From Aerococcus urinaehominis (GTDB lineage Bacteria > Bacillota > Bacilli > Lactobacillales > Aerococcaceae): DNA of 64,000 bases. Position 1 is the stretch's first letter. Every line of letters begins with the position of its first letter. This document shows, one piece after another, positions 34,187 through 45,000 of the stretch. The notes under the pieces were generated by a model. That model was not told where the DNA came from, made no database searches, and was given only the letters and a program-made list of their open reading frames with translations. The translations under genes were made by a program, and so were the position numbers. Location of the stretch: positions 1,098,387 through 1,162,386 of the forward strand of contig NZ_CP014163.1 of assembly GCF_001543245.1 (NCBI RefSeq), in the 5' to 3' direction.

Positions 34187-34227
34187 TTGTAACATGATTG
34201 TAATGGTTTCGTAACGTTATTTTTACA
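34187..34227 (+). promoter_or_regulatory. Candidate Pho box upstream of pstS
   Basis: Four heptads with exact 11-base steps: TTGTAAC (34187), TTGTAAT (34198), TCGTAAC (34209) and TTTTTAC (34220). Direct repeats of 7 bases with 4-base spacers are the classic PhoP binding layout. About 50 bases downstream is a -10-like TATACAAT (34276-34283) without a good -35 box, as expected for an activated promoter. Confidence 0.75.
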
Positions 34228-34331
34228 TAAACCTGACAATTAACTAAAAATTATACACAAAATTTACAATTAAATTATACAATGGTCTTGTGACCTTATC
34301 AGGCATGACAAAAAGAAAAGGTGGTATTTCA

Positions 34332-35183
34332 ATGACATTGAATAAGCTTTCTAAATTAATATTATCGCTAGGTGCGGTAGCAACCTTAGCCGCATGTGGT
34401 GGCGGTAGTGCCCAAGATGGCATTTTCGTTATCTCTCGTGAAGAAGGTTCTGGGACACGTGATGCCTTTACTGAAATCACAGGCGTTTTAGATGAAAATG
34501 ATGTTGATAACACTGACCCTAATGCAACCATTCAAAATGGTACTGACCAAGTAATCACTGCTGTTTCAGAAGATCCTAATGCTATTGGTTATATCTCTTT
34601 AGGTTCTTTAAATGATTCTGTTAAAGCTTTACAAGTTGAAGGTGTAGCGCCATCTGAAGAAGCTGTTGCTGACGGCTCTTATAAGATTGCCCGCCCATTT
34701 AATATTGTTTATAAAGATAATTTAGAGGGTGCTGCTAAAGATTTCCATGATTTCATCTTCTCTGCTGAAGGACAACAAATTGCCTTAGACGAAGGCTACG
34801 TACCAGTTAAATCTGATGCGGCTGCCTACGCAGGTGATGGCTCCCAATCAGGCACAATCAACGTCGTTGGTTCAACTTCAGTAGCACCAGTATTAGAAAA
34901 GATGGCTGAAGAGTATATGAAACTTAACAGCGGTGTGCAAGTAAATATTACTGCTAATGGTTCATCTGCTGGTGTTGAAGCTGCTCAAAATGGTACTGCT
35001 GATATTGGTATGGCTTCTCGGGCCCTATCTGAGGAAGAAGCAGGTAAAGTTACTGGCGAAGCAATCGCTATGGACGGTATCGCTGTTATTGTTAACAACG
35101 ACAACCAAGTATCAAACCTTAGCTTAGACCAAGTTCGTGATATCTTTACTGGTACGATTACTTCATGGACCGAAGTTCAATAA
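34332..35183 (+). CDS. pstS: PstS, phosphate-binding lipoprotein, circularly permuted type
   Basis: 283 residues from ATG 34332 (AAAAGGTGG upstream). Signal peptide with lipobox TLAAC; Cys22 would be lipidated, holding the protein on the outer face of the membrane. Residues 30-160 (ISREEGSGTRDAF, PNAIGYISLGSL, DFIFSAEGQQIA) equal the C-terminal half of canonical PstS. Residues 175-283 (VVGSTSVAPVLEKMAEEY, NGSSAGVEAAQNGTADIGM, IAVIVNN, LSLDQVRDIFTGTITSW) equal its N-terminal half. The phosphate ligands GSTS, SSAG and SGTR are all kept. First gene of pstSCAB, separated from pstC by a hairpin. Confidence 0.92.
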   Translation: MTLNKLSKLILSLGAVATLAACGGGSAQDGIFVISREEGSGTRDAFTEITGVLDENDVDNTDPNATIQNGTDQVITAVSEDPNAIGYISLGSLNDSVKALQVEGVAPSEEAVADGSYKIARPFNIVYKDNLEGAAKDFHDFIFSAEGQQIALDEGYVPVKSDAAAYAGDGSQSGTINVVGSTSVAPVLEKMAEEYMKLNSGVQVNITANGSSAGVEAAQNGTADIGMASRALSEEEAGKVTGEAIAMDGIAVIVNNDNQVSNLSLDQVRDIFTGTITSWTEVQ

Positions 35184-35238
35184 TATAGAAAATAGGGATA
35201 GCTTAGACTAGGCTAGATGCTGATTCTAGGCTATTCTA

Positions 35239-35275
35239 AATAAGAGGTTTGTGCCATCAAACCTCTTATTTTTGA
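35239..35275 (+). terminator. Hairpin between pstS and pstC
   Basis: Perfect 13-bp stem AATAAGAGGTTTG (35239-35251) / CAAACCTCTTATT (35258-35270) plus T residues. Probably a leaky terminator that makes pstS message more abundant than pstCAB, as binding proteins are needed in excess. Confidence 0.8.
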
Positions 35276-35302
35276 GATTTGAAATAAAATGAGGAGTTTA
35301 AG

Positions 35303-36169
35303 ATGAAAAATAATACGCTAGAGAGCGTTATGAAGTGGGTATTCTTCTTGTCGGCTGCTATGTCGATATTTGCCCTCGCTGCTATTTGTTATTTTATTTT
35401 TGTTGGCGGTATCCCCTTCATGGCTCAATATGGCTTTACTGATTTCTTATTTGGTTCTCAATGGGCGCCAAGAGGTGAAATTTACGGCATTGCCCCGATG
35501 ATTGTTGGTTCGCTTTATGTAACCCTTGGAGCTGTCCTGCTGGGGGTGCCGACTGGGATTTTTACCTCGGTATTTATGGCCTACTATTGTCCTGCTAAGC
35601 TGCATAAAATTTTAAAACCGGCTGTCAATTTAATGGCTGGTATTCCATCGATTGTCTATGGTTATTTTGGTATGGTGGTAATTGTACCGGTTATCCGTAA
35701 CTTTGCTCGTACGATTGGTGCTCGCTCTAACGGTATGGGTATTCTAGCTGCATCCATTGTTTTAGGTATTATGATTTTACCAACTATTATCACTATGTCA
35801 GAGTCATCACTCCGAGCGGTTCCTAAGGCTTACTATCAAGCTTCAGTTGGCTTGGGAGCCACCCATGACCGGACAGCCTATAAAATCATGGTGCCTGCCG
35901 CTAAGTCAGGTATTGTGGCTTCTGTTATCTTAGGTATTGGACGGGCCATTGGTGAGACCATGGCTGTGGTAATGGTTGCTGGAAACCAGGCCATTTTCCC
36001 GAACTCCATTTTCTCAGGTGTCCGGACTATGACCACTAATATTGTTTTGGAAATGGCATATGCTTCTGGCGACCACCAAGCAGCTCTGATTGCAACTGGT
36101 GCAGTGCTCTTCGTCTTTATTTTGATTATCAATTCAATCTTTGCAGTTGTTACCAGAAAGGGGAAATAG
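35303..36169 (+). CDS. pstC: PstC, phosphate ABC transporter permease
   Basis: 288 residues with about six membrane segments: one at 14-38, a short loop, then a PstC/BPD-type core. The motifs AGIPSIVYGYFGMVVIVP and the EAA-like cytoplasmic loop around SVGLGATHDRTAYKIMVPAAKSG contact PstB. GIGRAIGETMAVVMVAGN is the family signature. It forms a heterodimer with PstA as the phosphate channel in the membrane. GAGGAGTTTAAG precedes the ATG, and pstA follows after 3 bases. Confidence 0.96.
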   Translation: MKNNTLESVMKWVFFLSAAMSIFALAAICYFIFVGGIPFMAQYGFTDFLFGSQWAPRGEIYGIAPMIVGSLYVTLGAVLLGVPTGIFTSVFMAYYCPAKLHKILKPAVNLMAGIPSIVYGYFGMVVIVPVIRNFARTIGARSNGMGILAASIVLGIMILPTIITMSESSLRAVPKAYYQASVGLGATHDRTAYKIMVPAAKSGIVASVILGIGRAIGETMAVVMVAGNQAIFPNSIFSGVRTMTTNIVLEMAYASGDHQAALIATGAVLFVFILIINSIFAVVTRKGK

Positions 36170-36172
36170 GAA

Positions 36173-36985
36173 ATGGATAAATTATTACGTGCGCTTACCT
36201 ATTTTTTCACCCTAATCACTTTTGGTTGGTTAGTTTTTATTGTCTTATATATTCTATGGAACGGTATTCCACATTTGTCCTTAGATCTATTTGCTTGGAA
36301 CTATACAACTGACAATGTTTCAATGATGCCATCAATTATTACTACTTTCTATCTAGTAGGGGGTTCCCTGCTTATTGCGGTGCCGTTAGGCGTTTTTGCT
36401 GGCTTCTATCTAGTTGAGTATGCTGGTAAAAATAACAAGTGGGTTGAATTAATCCGAATCGCTACTGATACCCTGACTGGGGTGCCTTCAATTGTTTTCG
36501 GTTTGTTTGGTATGTTGGCCTTCGTTAATGCGGCCGGCTTCCAGTATTCATTGATTTCAGGTATTTTGACGACTGCTATTATGGTCTTACCACTTATTAT
36601 TCGTAATACTGAGGAAGCCTTGATGTCGGTTAAAGATAGCTTACGCCACGGTTCATATGGTCTGGGCGCAGGTAAGCTACGGACAATCTTTAGAATAGTG
36701 CTACCAATTGCCGTTCCGGGGATCTTATCAGGAATTATCTTAGCTGTTGGTCGGATTGTTGGAGAAACTGCTGCTCTTATGTACACCTTAGGGACAGCAA
36801 CTAACTTGCCTAATAGTCTCTTTTCTTCAGGTCGGACCTTGGCGCTCCATATGTATATCCTTTCCTCAGAAGGTTTGCACCGGGACCAAGCCAATGCTAC
36901 AGGTGTCGTATTATTAATTATCGTTTTACTGATTAACGGATTATCAACATGGTTATCTAACCGCTTTGCTAAGGGAGGACAATAG
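36173..36985 (+). CDS. pstA: PstA, phosphate ABC transporter permease
   Basis: 270 residues, six predicted membrane segments. Motifs [17 protein letters not shown], the cytoplasmic loop [20 protein letters not shown] for coupling to PstB, and [14 protein letters not shown] are family typical. It starts 3 bases behind pstC and ends 2 bases before pstB, so the three genes are translationally linked. A long open frame on the opposite strand inside it is a shadow. Confidence 0.96.
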   Translation: MDKLLRALTYFFTLITFGWLVFIVLYILWNGIPHLSLDLFAWNYTTDNVSMMPSIITTFYLVGGSLLIAVPLGVFAGFYLVEYAGKNNKWVELIRIATDTLTGVPSIVFGLFGMLAFVNAAGFQYSLISGILTTAIMVLPLIIRNTEEALMSVKDSLRHGSYGLGAGKLRTIFRIVLPIAVPGILSGIILAVGRIVGETAALMYTLGTATNLPNSLFSSGRTLALHMYILSSEGLHRDQANATGVVLLIIVLLINGLSTWLSNRFAKGGQ

Positions 36986-36987
36986 TA

Positions 36988-37785
36988 ATGGCTGCTAACA
37001 GCACAAATAAAGTAAAAATGGCTTCAAAGAATATGAGCTTATTTTATGGCGACTTTCAAGCCCTAGATTCAATTGATATGGAAATGTATGAGAACCAAGT
37101 TACTGCCTTAATCGGCCCATCTGGTTCTGGTAAGTCAACCTATCTGAAGAGTTTAAACCGGATGAACGACTTAGTTGAAGGTTGTAAGATTACTGGTGAA
37201 ATTACGCTAGAAGGAAAGAACATTTACGATAAGAGCGTGGATGTGAATGAATTGCGTAAAAATGTTGGCATGGTGTTCCAACAACCTAATCCCTTCCCAA
37301 TGTCAATTTACGACAACATTGCCTATGGTCCGCGTACCCATGGTATCAAGGACAAGGAGACACTCGATGAGTTAGTAGAGACCTCACTCAAAGGGGCAGC
37401 AATTTGGAATGAGGTTAAAGATGACCTTAACAAGAATGCCCAAGCCGTATCTGGTGGTCAGCAACAACGTATTTGTATTGCCCGAGCTCTAGCAGTTAAA
37501 CCAGATGTCTTACTCATGGACGAACCAACTTCTGCGCTTGATCCAATCTCTACTTTAAAGGTTGAGGACCTGGTTCAAGAATTAAAAGAAAAATATACAA
37601 TCGTAATTGTTACCCATAATATGCAGCAATCTGCCCGGGTTTCTGATTACACAGCCTTCTTCTATGCTGATCCTGAGCGGGGAACCGGTAAATCTCGGGT
37701 GATTGAATACGGCCTAACTGAAAAAATCTTTAACAATCCTGATAAAGAACAAACTGCTGATTATGTAGCAGGCCGTTTTGGTTAA
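36988..37785 (+). CDS. pstB: PstB, phosphate ABC transporter ATPase
   Basis: 265 residues with Walker [11 protein letters not shown] near 44-53, Q-loop [20 protein letters not shown], signature [15 protein letters not shown], Walker [16 protein letters not shown] and H-loop [13 protein letters not shown]. It energises PstCA. The motif set NPFPMSI is diagnostic of PstB. AAGGGAGGACAATAGT precedes the ATG. Only one pstB is present, whereas streptococci often have two; no phoU follows, and a terminator closes the operon. Confidence 0.97.
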   Translation: MAANSTNKVKMASKNMSLFYGDFQALDSIDMEMYENQVTALIGPSGSGKSTYLKSLNRMNDLVEGCKITGEITLEGKNIYDKSVDVNELRKNVGMVFQQPNPFPMSIYDNIAYGPRTHGIKDKETLDELVETSLKGAAIWNEVKDDLNKNAQAVSGGQQQRICIARALAVKPDVLLMDEPTSALDPISTLKVEDLVQELKEKYTIVIVTHNMQQSARVSDYTAFFYADPERGTGKSRVIEYGLTEKIFNNPDKEQTADYVAGRFG

Positions 37786-37823
37786 TTATTTTGTCATGCC
37801 TTAACCACCAATTATAAAAACAG

Positions 37824-37857
37824 AAAAAACTTGCCTCAAAGAGGTGAGTTTTTTTAT
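37824..37857 (+). terminator. Rho-independent terminator of pstSCAB
   Basis: AAAAAACTTGCCTC, loop AAA, GAGGTGAGTTTTTTT: stem with two G-U pairs and a long T run, 38 bases behind pstB. Confidence 0.88.
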
Positions 37858-37965
37858 TTTCCTACTCTAGCTAGGCTTTAGCAGTCAATTTTTTGTCTGA
37901 CTTATGATAAACTATACTAGTGTACATATGTTCGGTGTTACTAAAAAGGTCAAGGAGTGACATGT

Positions 37966-40779
37966 TTGAAAGACGCAATTAAGGTTCATGGGGCCCGTTC
38001 CCATAATTTAAAAAATATTGATGTGGAGATTCCCCGTGACAAATTCGTGGTTATTACTGGCCTATCAGGTTCAGGTAAATCCTCCCTAGCCTTTGATACG
38101 CTCTATGCTGAAGGTCAGCGCCGCTATGTGGAAAGTTTATCGGCTTTTGCCCGCCAATTTTTGGGCAACAGTCAAAAGGCTGATGTTGATAGTATCGAGG
38201 GCCTCAGTCCAGCTATTTCTATTGACCAGAAGACAACCAACCGTAATCCGCGCTCAACAGTAGGGACAATTACGGAAGTTAATGATTATCTGCGGTTACT
38301 CTATGCTCGGGTCGGTCATCCTATCTGTCCTAATGATGGGACACCGATTGCTAGTCAAAGTTTGGATCAAATGTTAGAGCGGTTGTTAGCCCTGCCTGAG
38401 CGCAGTCGTATTCAAATTATGGCGCCAATTGTTTATGGCAAAAAGGGCCAGCATAAACGTATCCTGGCTAATGTGCAAAAGCAGGGTTACGTCCGCATCA
38501 GAATTGATGGAGACATGTATGAAATTGATGACTATCCTGAACTAGATAAGAATAAGAAACACAATATTGATATTGTTATCGACCGTCTAGTGATTAAAGA
38601 AGGCATTCGCGCCCGCTTGGCTGATTCTCTGGAAGCAGCGCTGGCTTTGGCAGATGGCTATGCTTTGGTAGATGTCATTGGTGACGAAGAAATTCTCTTT
38701 TCAGAACACTATGCCTGCCCCCATTGTGGTTTTACTGTTGGTGAGCTGGAGCCCCGCCTTTTCTCTTTTAATGCACCGTTTGGGGCTTGCCCGGATTGTG
38801 ATGGCATTGGCTCGCGCTTGGAAGTAAATCTCGACTTAGCCTTGAAGCCCGAAAAAAGTTTGGCGGATGGCGCCTTAGTTCCTTGGGATTCCAAAACGTC
38901 TAATTATTATCCGCAGATGATGACTCAGGCGGCCCAAGCTTTTGGTGTCCCTCTTGATAAGCCTTTCAAAGATTTGACCAAGGACCAGCAAGATCTCATG
39001 CTTTATGGGTCGCAAGGTAAGAAATTTCATTTCCACTATGAGAATGACTTTGGCCGGGTTCGAGATAAGGACATTGTCTTTGAGGGCATGGTTGTTAATG
39101 TGCGCCGGCGTTATGATGAAACGGCTTCTGAGATGATGCGTGAAGGTATGAAAAAATATATGCAGGAGCTCCCTTGTCCGACTTGCCATGGTAAGCGGCT
39201 TAACCAACAAGCATTATCTGTTAAAGTGGCCGGTCTGGATATTGCTGAAATTACTGATATGCCAATCGAACGCTCCCTAGCCTTTTTTGAAGGCCTAGAT
39301 TTATCAAATCAAGATACATTGATTGCCCAACCGATTCTAGCGGAATTGGATTCTCGCCTCCACTTCTTATCAGAAGTTGGTTTAGATTATTTAACCCTGA
39401 GCCGGTCAGCGGCAACCCTATCGGGTGGTGAGGCACAGCGTATCCGGCTGGCTACTCAGATTGGCTCTAACCTATCAGGTATCATGTATGTCTTGGATGA
39501 GCCATCTATTGGCCTTCACCAACGCGACAATGACCGCTTAATCAAGTCTTTAAAACGGATGCGTGATTTAGGTAATACGCTGATTGTGGTTGAGCATGAC
39601 GAGGAAACTATGTTTGAAGCCGACTACCTGATTGATATGGGACCTGGTGCTGGTGACCAAGGGGGCCAAGTGGTTGCTGCTGGTACACCTGACCAGGTAG
39701 CTAGTAACCGGGATTCATTAACAGGTGCCTATCTATCAGGCCGCCAAGCCATTGAAATTCCTAGCCAACGTCGCCAGGAGGATAAGGGTTGGCTTAAGGT
39801 TAGCGGGGCTGCTGAAAATAACCTCAAAGATATTGATGTCGATATTCCGCTAGGGCGTCTGGTTGTTGTGTCAGGAGTATCAGGATCTGGAAAATCTTCT
39901 TTAGTTAACCAAGTCGTACGTAACTATCTCTTAGCTGAGCTTAATCGGGCTCAGGTCAGCCATGGTAAAGTCAAAGAGTTGACTGGTTATGAAAATTTGG
40001 ACAAGGTCATTGATATTGACCAGAGTCCAATCGGGCGGACACCGAGGTCGAATCCGGCTACTTATACTTCAGTTTTCGATGATATTCGTGAGCTCTTTGC
40101 TCAAACTAATGAAGCTAAGTTGCGAGGCTATGGCAAGGGACGCTTCTCTTTCAATGTTAAGGGTGGCCGTTGCGAAGCATGTAAGGGTGATGGTATCTTA
40201 AAAGTTGAGATGCACTTCTTACCTGATGTTTTTGTCCCTTGTGAGGTCTGTCATGGCACCCGGTATAATGCGGAGACCCTGGCGGTTAAGTATAAGGGCT
40301 TAAATATTGCCGAAGTTTTGGAACTCAGAGTGTCAGAGGCCCTAGAATTTTTTGCGGCTGTACCAAAAATTAAACGTAAATTGCAAGCCATCGTAGATGT
40401 AGGCTTGGGCTATATCAGTCTGGGTCAACCGGCTCCAACCCTATCCGGTGGAGAGGCCCAACGGATGAAGTTAGCTTCTGAACTACAACGGGTCGCAACA
40501 GGAAAAACGATTTATATATTGGATGAGCCAACCACCGGTTTGCATGCCCATGATATCAAAAGACTCCTGGCCGTGCTCCAGCGTTTGGTTGATGCCGGGA
40601 ATTCAGTCTTAATTATCGAGCATAACTTGGATGTTATTAAGAGTGCGGACTACCTGATTGATTTAGGTCCTGAAGGCGGCGAAGGCGGGGGCACATTAGT
40701 CGCTGCCGGCACACCAGAAGAGGTGGCTCAGGTTAGCGAATCTTATACCGGTCAGTACTTGAAGAAAATATTGGACTAG
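37966..40779 (+). CDS. uvrA: UvrA, excinuclease ABC subunit A
   Basis: 937 residues from TTG 37966; an in-frame GTG at 37957 overlaps the AAGGAG ribosome-binding site (37952-37957), so TTG with an 8-base gap is better. The product then begins [17 protein letters not shown], as in the family. UvrA finds DNA damage and loads UvrB. Two ABC modules with Walker [10 protein letters not shown] and GVSGSGKSS, zinc fingers CPHCGF...[14 protein letters not shown] and CEACKGDG...[10 protein letters not shown], and signatures [12 protein letters not shown] and [12 protein letters not shown]. The usual uvrB partner is not next to it; a single-gene unit with its own terminator. Confidence 0.97.
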   Translation: MKDAIKVHGARSHNLKNIDVEIPRDKFVVITGLSGSGKSSLAFDTLYAEGQRRYVESLSAFARQFLGNSQKADVDSIEGLSPAISIDQKTTNRNPRSTVGTITEVNDYLRLLYARVGHPICPNDGTPIASQSLDQMLERLLALPERSRIQIMAPIVYGKKGQHKRILANVQKQGYVRIRIDGDMYEIDDYPELDKNKKHNIDIVIDRLVIKEGIRARLADSLEAALALADGYALVDVIGDEEILFSEHYACPHCGFTVGELEPRLFSFNAPFGACPDCDGIGSRLEVNLDLALKPEKSLADGALVPWDSKTSNYYPQMMTQAAQAFGVPLDKPFKDLTKDQQDLMLYGSQGKKFHFHYENDFGRVRDKDIVFEGMVVNVRRRYDETASEMMREGMKKYMQELPCPTCHGKRLNQQALSVKVAGLDIAEITDMPIERSLAFFEGLDLSNQDTLIAQPILAELDSRLHFLSEVGLDYLTLSRSAATLSGGEAQRIRLATQIGSNLSGIMYVLDEPSIGLHQRDNDRLIKSLKRMRDLGNTLIVVEHDEETMFEADYLIDMGPGAGDQGGQVVAAGTPDQVASNRDSLTGAYLSGRQAIEIPSQRRQEDKGWLKVSGAAENNLKDIDVDIPLGRLVVVSGVSGSGKSSLVNQVVRNYLLAELNRAQVSHGKVKELTGYENLDKVIDIDQSPIGRTPRSNPATYTSVFDDIRELFAQTNEAKLRGYGKGRFSFNVKGGRCEACKGDGILKVEMHFLPDVFVPCEVCHGTRYNAETLAVKYKGLNIAEVLELRVSEALEFFAAVPKIKRKLQAIVDVGLGYISLGQPAPTLSGGEAQRMKLASELQRVATGKTIYILDEPTTGLHAHDIKRLLAVLQRLVDAGNSVLIIEHNLDVIKSADYLIDLGPEGGEGGGTLVAAGTPEEVAQVSESYTGQYLKKILD

Positions 40780-40793
40780 TAAGTTTTAAATGA

Positions 40794-40835
40794 AGTCAGA
40801 TGACTGCCTGCTTGCAGGCGGCCAGCTGGCTTTTT
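40794..40835 (+). terminator. Rho-independent terminator of uvrA
   Basis: AGTCAG...GCCTGC, loop TT, GCAGGC...CTGGCTTTTT: a long stem with an imperfect middle, ending in five T residues. Confidence 0.8.
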
Positions 40836-40864
40836 GTCTCATAATCATGTAAAGGGGTGTATCT

Positions 40865-42031
40865 ATGAAAATTATCCATACGGCTGACTGGCATATCGGT
40901 AAGCTGCTTAATGGCTATTCGCTGCTAGCTGACCAGGAAGCCCTGCTTAGGGATTGGTTAAACCAGGTGGTTGCACTAAAACCTGATTTGGTCATTATGA
41001 GTGGCGACCTTTATGACCGGTCTCTGCCCAGTGCTGAAGCTACCCGCTTAGTGAACCAGCTTTTAACGGAAATGACTCAAGTTTTAACTTGTCCTATTTG
41101 TGTCATTGCCGGTAACCACGACTCGGCAGATCGGATTGATTATGCGAGCGACCTGTTAGCCCACCACCAGCTCTATCTGGTCGGCCAGCCTAGTTCTAAG
41201 CCGGTTAAAATTGAGATTGACCAGGCAGATGTTTATCTCTTACCTTACGCATCGACTAGTGCTTTACGACAAGTCTACCCCCAAGCTACTATTAAGAACT
41301 TACAGGATGGCTGCCAGTACCAGCTTGATTTAATTAGAGACCAGTGGGATTCTGGTCGTATCAATATTGTTGCTTATCATGGCTATGTAACAGCAGCGAG
41401 TGGCGACCAGGCCGGGGGAGACTTGACTATGTCAGACTCTGAGCGTCCCTTGGAGATCGGAACTGCTGAATTTGTACCTGTTCAAGCCTTTAAGGGTTTT
41501 GATTATGTAGCTTTGGGTCACCTTCATCAAGCCCAGAAAGTGGCTAATGACCATATTCGTTATGCAGGTTCTCTACTCAAATATTCCAAGTCAGAAGCCT
41601 ACCATAAGAAGCAATTCTTAGAAGTGGACTTGACCAAGGATAACCTTTTAGTGAAGTCTCACTTTTTTAAACCAGTGCGTGATTTAAGAATTATTAGGGC
41701 GAATTTCGCTGAATTACTTAAGGATGGCACTAGTGATTATGTCTTTCTGGAACTAACAGATAAGGTTTTAATTCACGATGCAGTCAATCGGTTACGCCAA
41801 TCATACCCTTACCTGATGGGCATGGAATATATTAACTTAGATTTTAATGAGGAAGTAGCCTTAGAAGCACCTACAATGGCAGAGGTCGATTTAGCAGACC
41901 AGGATTTGCCCAATCTTTTTGGTAAATTTTACCAGCAGGTTGAAGGGCAGGCAATGAGCACTAGACAGCTGGATTTGGTGAAGGAAATTTATCAGGCCAG
42001 CCAAAAGGAGGGACAAGATGAAACCGATTAG
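40865..42031 (+). CDS. sbcD: SbcD, Mre11-type nuclease subunit of SbcCD
   Basis: 388 residues. Calcineurin-like phosphoesterase motifs coordinate two metal ions: HTADWHIGK, SGDLYDRSLPSAEA, AGNHDSADR, VAYHGYV and ALGHLHQAQ. SbcCD cuts hairpins and protein-blocked DNA ends and takes part in break repair. AAAGGGGTG lies just before the ATG. The stop overlaps sbcC by 14 bases, so subunits are co-translated. The capping and SbcC-binding helix region at the C terminus is present, so the gene is complete. Confidence 0.95.
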   Translation: MKIIHTADWHIGKLLNGYSLLADQEALLRDWLNQVVALKPDLVIMSGDLYDRSLPSAEATRLVNQLLTEMTQVLTCPICVIAGNHDSADRIDYASDLLAHHQLYLVGQPSSKPVKIEIDQADVYLLPYASTSALRQVYPQATIKNLQDGCQYQLDLIRDQWDSGRINIVAYHGYVTAASGDQAGGDLTMSDSERPLEIGTAEFVPVQAFKGFDYVALGHLHQAQKVANDHIRYAGSLLKYSKSEAYHKKQFLEVDLTKDNLLVKSHFFKPVRDLRIIRANFAELLKDGTSDYVFLELTDKVLIHDAVNRLRQSYPYLMGMEYINLDFNEEVALEAPTMAEVDLADQDLPNLFGKFYQQVEGQAMSTRQLDLVKEIYQASQKEGQDETD

Positions 42032-45000
42032 CCTAAGTTTTACTGCATTTGGTCCTTATAAAGGGACAGTGACTATTGATTTCGCTGATCTCTATCACCA
42101 CCGTGTTTTCTTGATTAGTGGCCCGACCGGTGGAGGAAAGACCATGATATTTGATGCTATGGTCTATGCCTTATATGGTCAAGCTTCTGGTTCAAGTCGT
42201 CAGACGAATGAGCTGAAATCGCAATATGCATCAGATATCGATTTATGCCGGGTGGTGTTTACTTTTGAAGTTCAAGGTCAGGCCTATACAGTTGAGCGGT
42301 GGCCCAATCAAATGGGCCCGGGTAAGAAAAAGCCAGTTGTCCAAGTGAATGCTGGTGTCAGTCTTGCTCCTTATGAGGGGGATCCTAAGCAAGTGGAAGC
42401 TAAAATACAAAGTTTAGTTGGCCTAACTTATAATCAATTTCGCCAAATTGTCTTGTTGCCCCAAGGAGAATTTAAAAAATTACTAACAGCCAAAACGAGC
42501 GATAAGATGCCTATTTTTCGAAATATCTTCGCCACCGAAGACATAGCTGCTTTTCAAGAAAGTTTGGGTCAACGTTTTAAGTTAGTTAGGCGGGAAGCCG
42601 ACCAGGCCCACCAGGATTTAAGCCAGGCTCAAGACCACTTGTTAGCGCTTTTTGATGACCAAGCTCAAGACCAGTTAAAAAATATTTTTGACCAGGAGGC
42701 TAGTGACCAGGCTTTGGCTTGGTTAGCTCAAGCACAACAAGACTTATCTAAGCAACGACAAGATCTAAACCAAGCTATCAAACTGCGTCAATTAGCCCAA
42801 GACCGCCATCGGGATATCCTCAATCTTTTTAGTGACCAAGATGACTTGGCAAAGCGCCAAGCGCGTTTAGCAGCTGACCAAGCAGCGGTAACAGACCAAA
42901 GGGAGGCCTACCAAAATTACCAGGCCAGCCAGCCAGCCTATCAGGCTTATCAAGCCTTTCAAAGGGACCAGCAAGCTTTAGCAAGACAAAATCAAGCCTG
43001 GCAGCATTTACAACAAGACCAGGAAAAATATGACCAAGATAAAAAGGCCTATCAAGCAGAACAAGATCGCCAGCAAGCAGCCCTGGCAACTTTAGCCAGT
43101 GACCAGGATAAATTGACCCAATTAGGTCAAGATATCGAAGCTGGCCGCCGTTACCAAGATTTACTAGCGCAAGGCCAGGCTAGTAAGCAAAAACTCAGTG
43201 GTCAACTGGCAACTAGTCAAAGCTTAAAGGACCAATTAGCCCAGCAGACTGACCATTTAGCTAGTCATCAGCAGCAATTAAACCAGCTTGAGAGCCAGTT
43301 GATTGACATGGAGGCCCTCTACCGAGACAAGGACCAATTAAGCCACCGGGATCATCATCTGAGCCAAGTTAAAGACCGGTTAGCTAGTTATCAAAGCTTA
43401 TTAGCAGGTCGTGACCAGGCCAATCACTCTTATCAAGGCCAACGCCAAGCTTATGACCAGGCCAGCCAAAAGCTCAAAGAACTAAGGTTGGATTATTATG
43501 ACAATTTAGCTGGTTACTTGGCCCAAGATTTAGAAGCCGCCCAACCCTGCCCTGTTTGTGGTAGTTTTGACCATCCCAAGCCAGCCCTACTAACTAGCCA
43601 GACTGTCAGCCAGTCTGAGCTAGACCAGGCCGAAAAAAGGCTACAAAAAGAGAAGTCTACTTTGGACCAACTGTCCTTTCAACTATCTCAGTATAACCAG
43701 GATTTGGATCAGTTATTAGTCGAGATGGCTTGGCAGGACTTGGATTTAGACCAAATCAGCAATGATTTAGCCCAGCAATTAGCCCAGCAAAATCAAGCCT
43801 GGCAAGTCTGGGAAGACCAAGTAGCCAGCTACCACCAACAAGAGCAACAACTTAAAAGCTTAAGGTCAGCTTGTCAGAATGACCAAGCCCAATTAAACCA
43901 ACTTAAAGATCAGTTGAGTCAACAGACACACGAATCAGCTCGGATTCAGGCTCAGTTAGAAGCTATTGACCAACAGCTGGCCAGTTATGACCAAAATAAG
44001 GACTGGCACAATTTAGACCAATGGCAGAAAAATTATCAGGAGTTGAGTCAGCGTATCCAGGCTCACCAAGAATTGGCCAAACGCTTAGAAAATTGGCAGC
44101 ACCAGTTAGACCAGGAGGGTGTTCGCTTGGCTAGTCGCTATGAGCTGATTGAGGACCAGAGAGACCAAGCCAAGCAAGCTAGTCAGGCTAGTTATCAGCT
44201 TTATCAGGACCAGCTAGCACAATTGGCTTGGTCTGAAGACCAATTACTAACTCTTCACCAAGCAGATTGCGACTGGCAAGACTTAGGTCAACAGCTCAAA
44301 GAGTTGGACCAGACCGCCTATGCCTTAGCAGAGCAAGCCAAGCACTTAGACAAAAAATTTAGCCAGTTAGCGGTAGACCAAGACCGGGCTAGCTATCAAC
44401 AGAAGGCGGCAGAATTAGCAGCTGAGGCTGACCGACAATCAGAGGCGCTAACGCGGCTAATCGGTCAAGACCAAGCCCTAACTAGGGCAATCAAATCTTG
44501 GCAAATAAGCGATACCAACTACCATCAGTTATCAGGAGATTATAGCTTATTAGCTAGTTTAAACCGAGTCGCTAATGGGGAAGGTCGAGATAAGAAAATC
44601 ACTTTTGAAACCTATATCCTGACCCTATATTTTGAAAAGGTACTGGCAATTGCTAATCTAACCCTCAAACAGTTGACCCAAGGGCGGTACCGCTTTATCA
44701 GACAAAAAGAACTCAGAGGTCGAGGCTACCAAGGGCTTGATGTCGAAGTCATTGATTATTTTACTGGTCAATCACGCAGTGTGGATTCTCTGTCTGGTGG
44801 TGAATCCTTTAAGGCAGCCTTGGCACTGGCCCTAGGACTCAGTGAAGTGATGCAAGCTGTCTCTGGGGGACGAGCTGTCCAACTACTATTTATTGATGAA
44901 GGCTTCGGTAGTCTCGATCAAGAATCCTTACAGCAAGCCTTAGATTGCTTAATAGACCTCCAGCAGAGCTCAGGCCGGTTAATTGGGATTATCTCCCATG

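Noticed and set aside
36406-36894. A 162-codon open frame antisense to pstA.
   Set aside because: A shadow of pstA without a start context or recognisable protein features.
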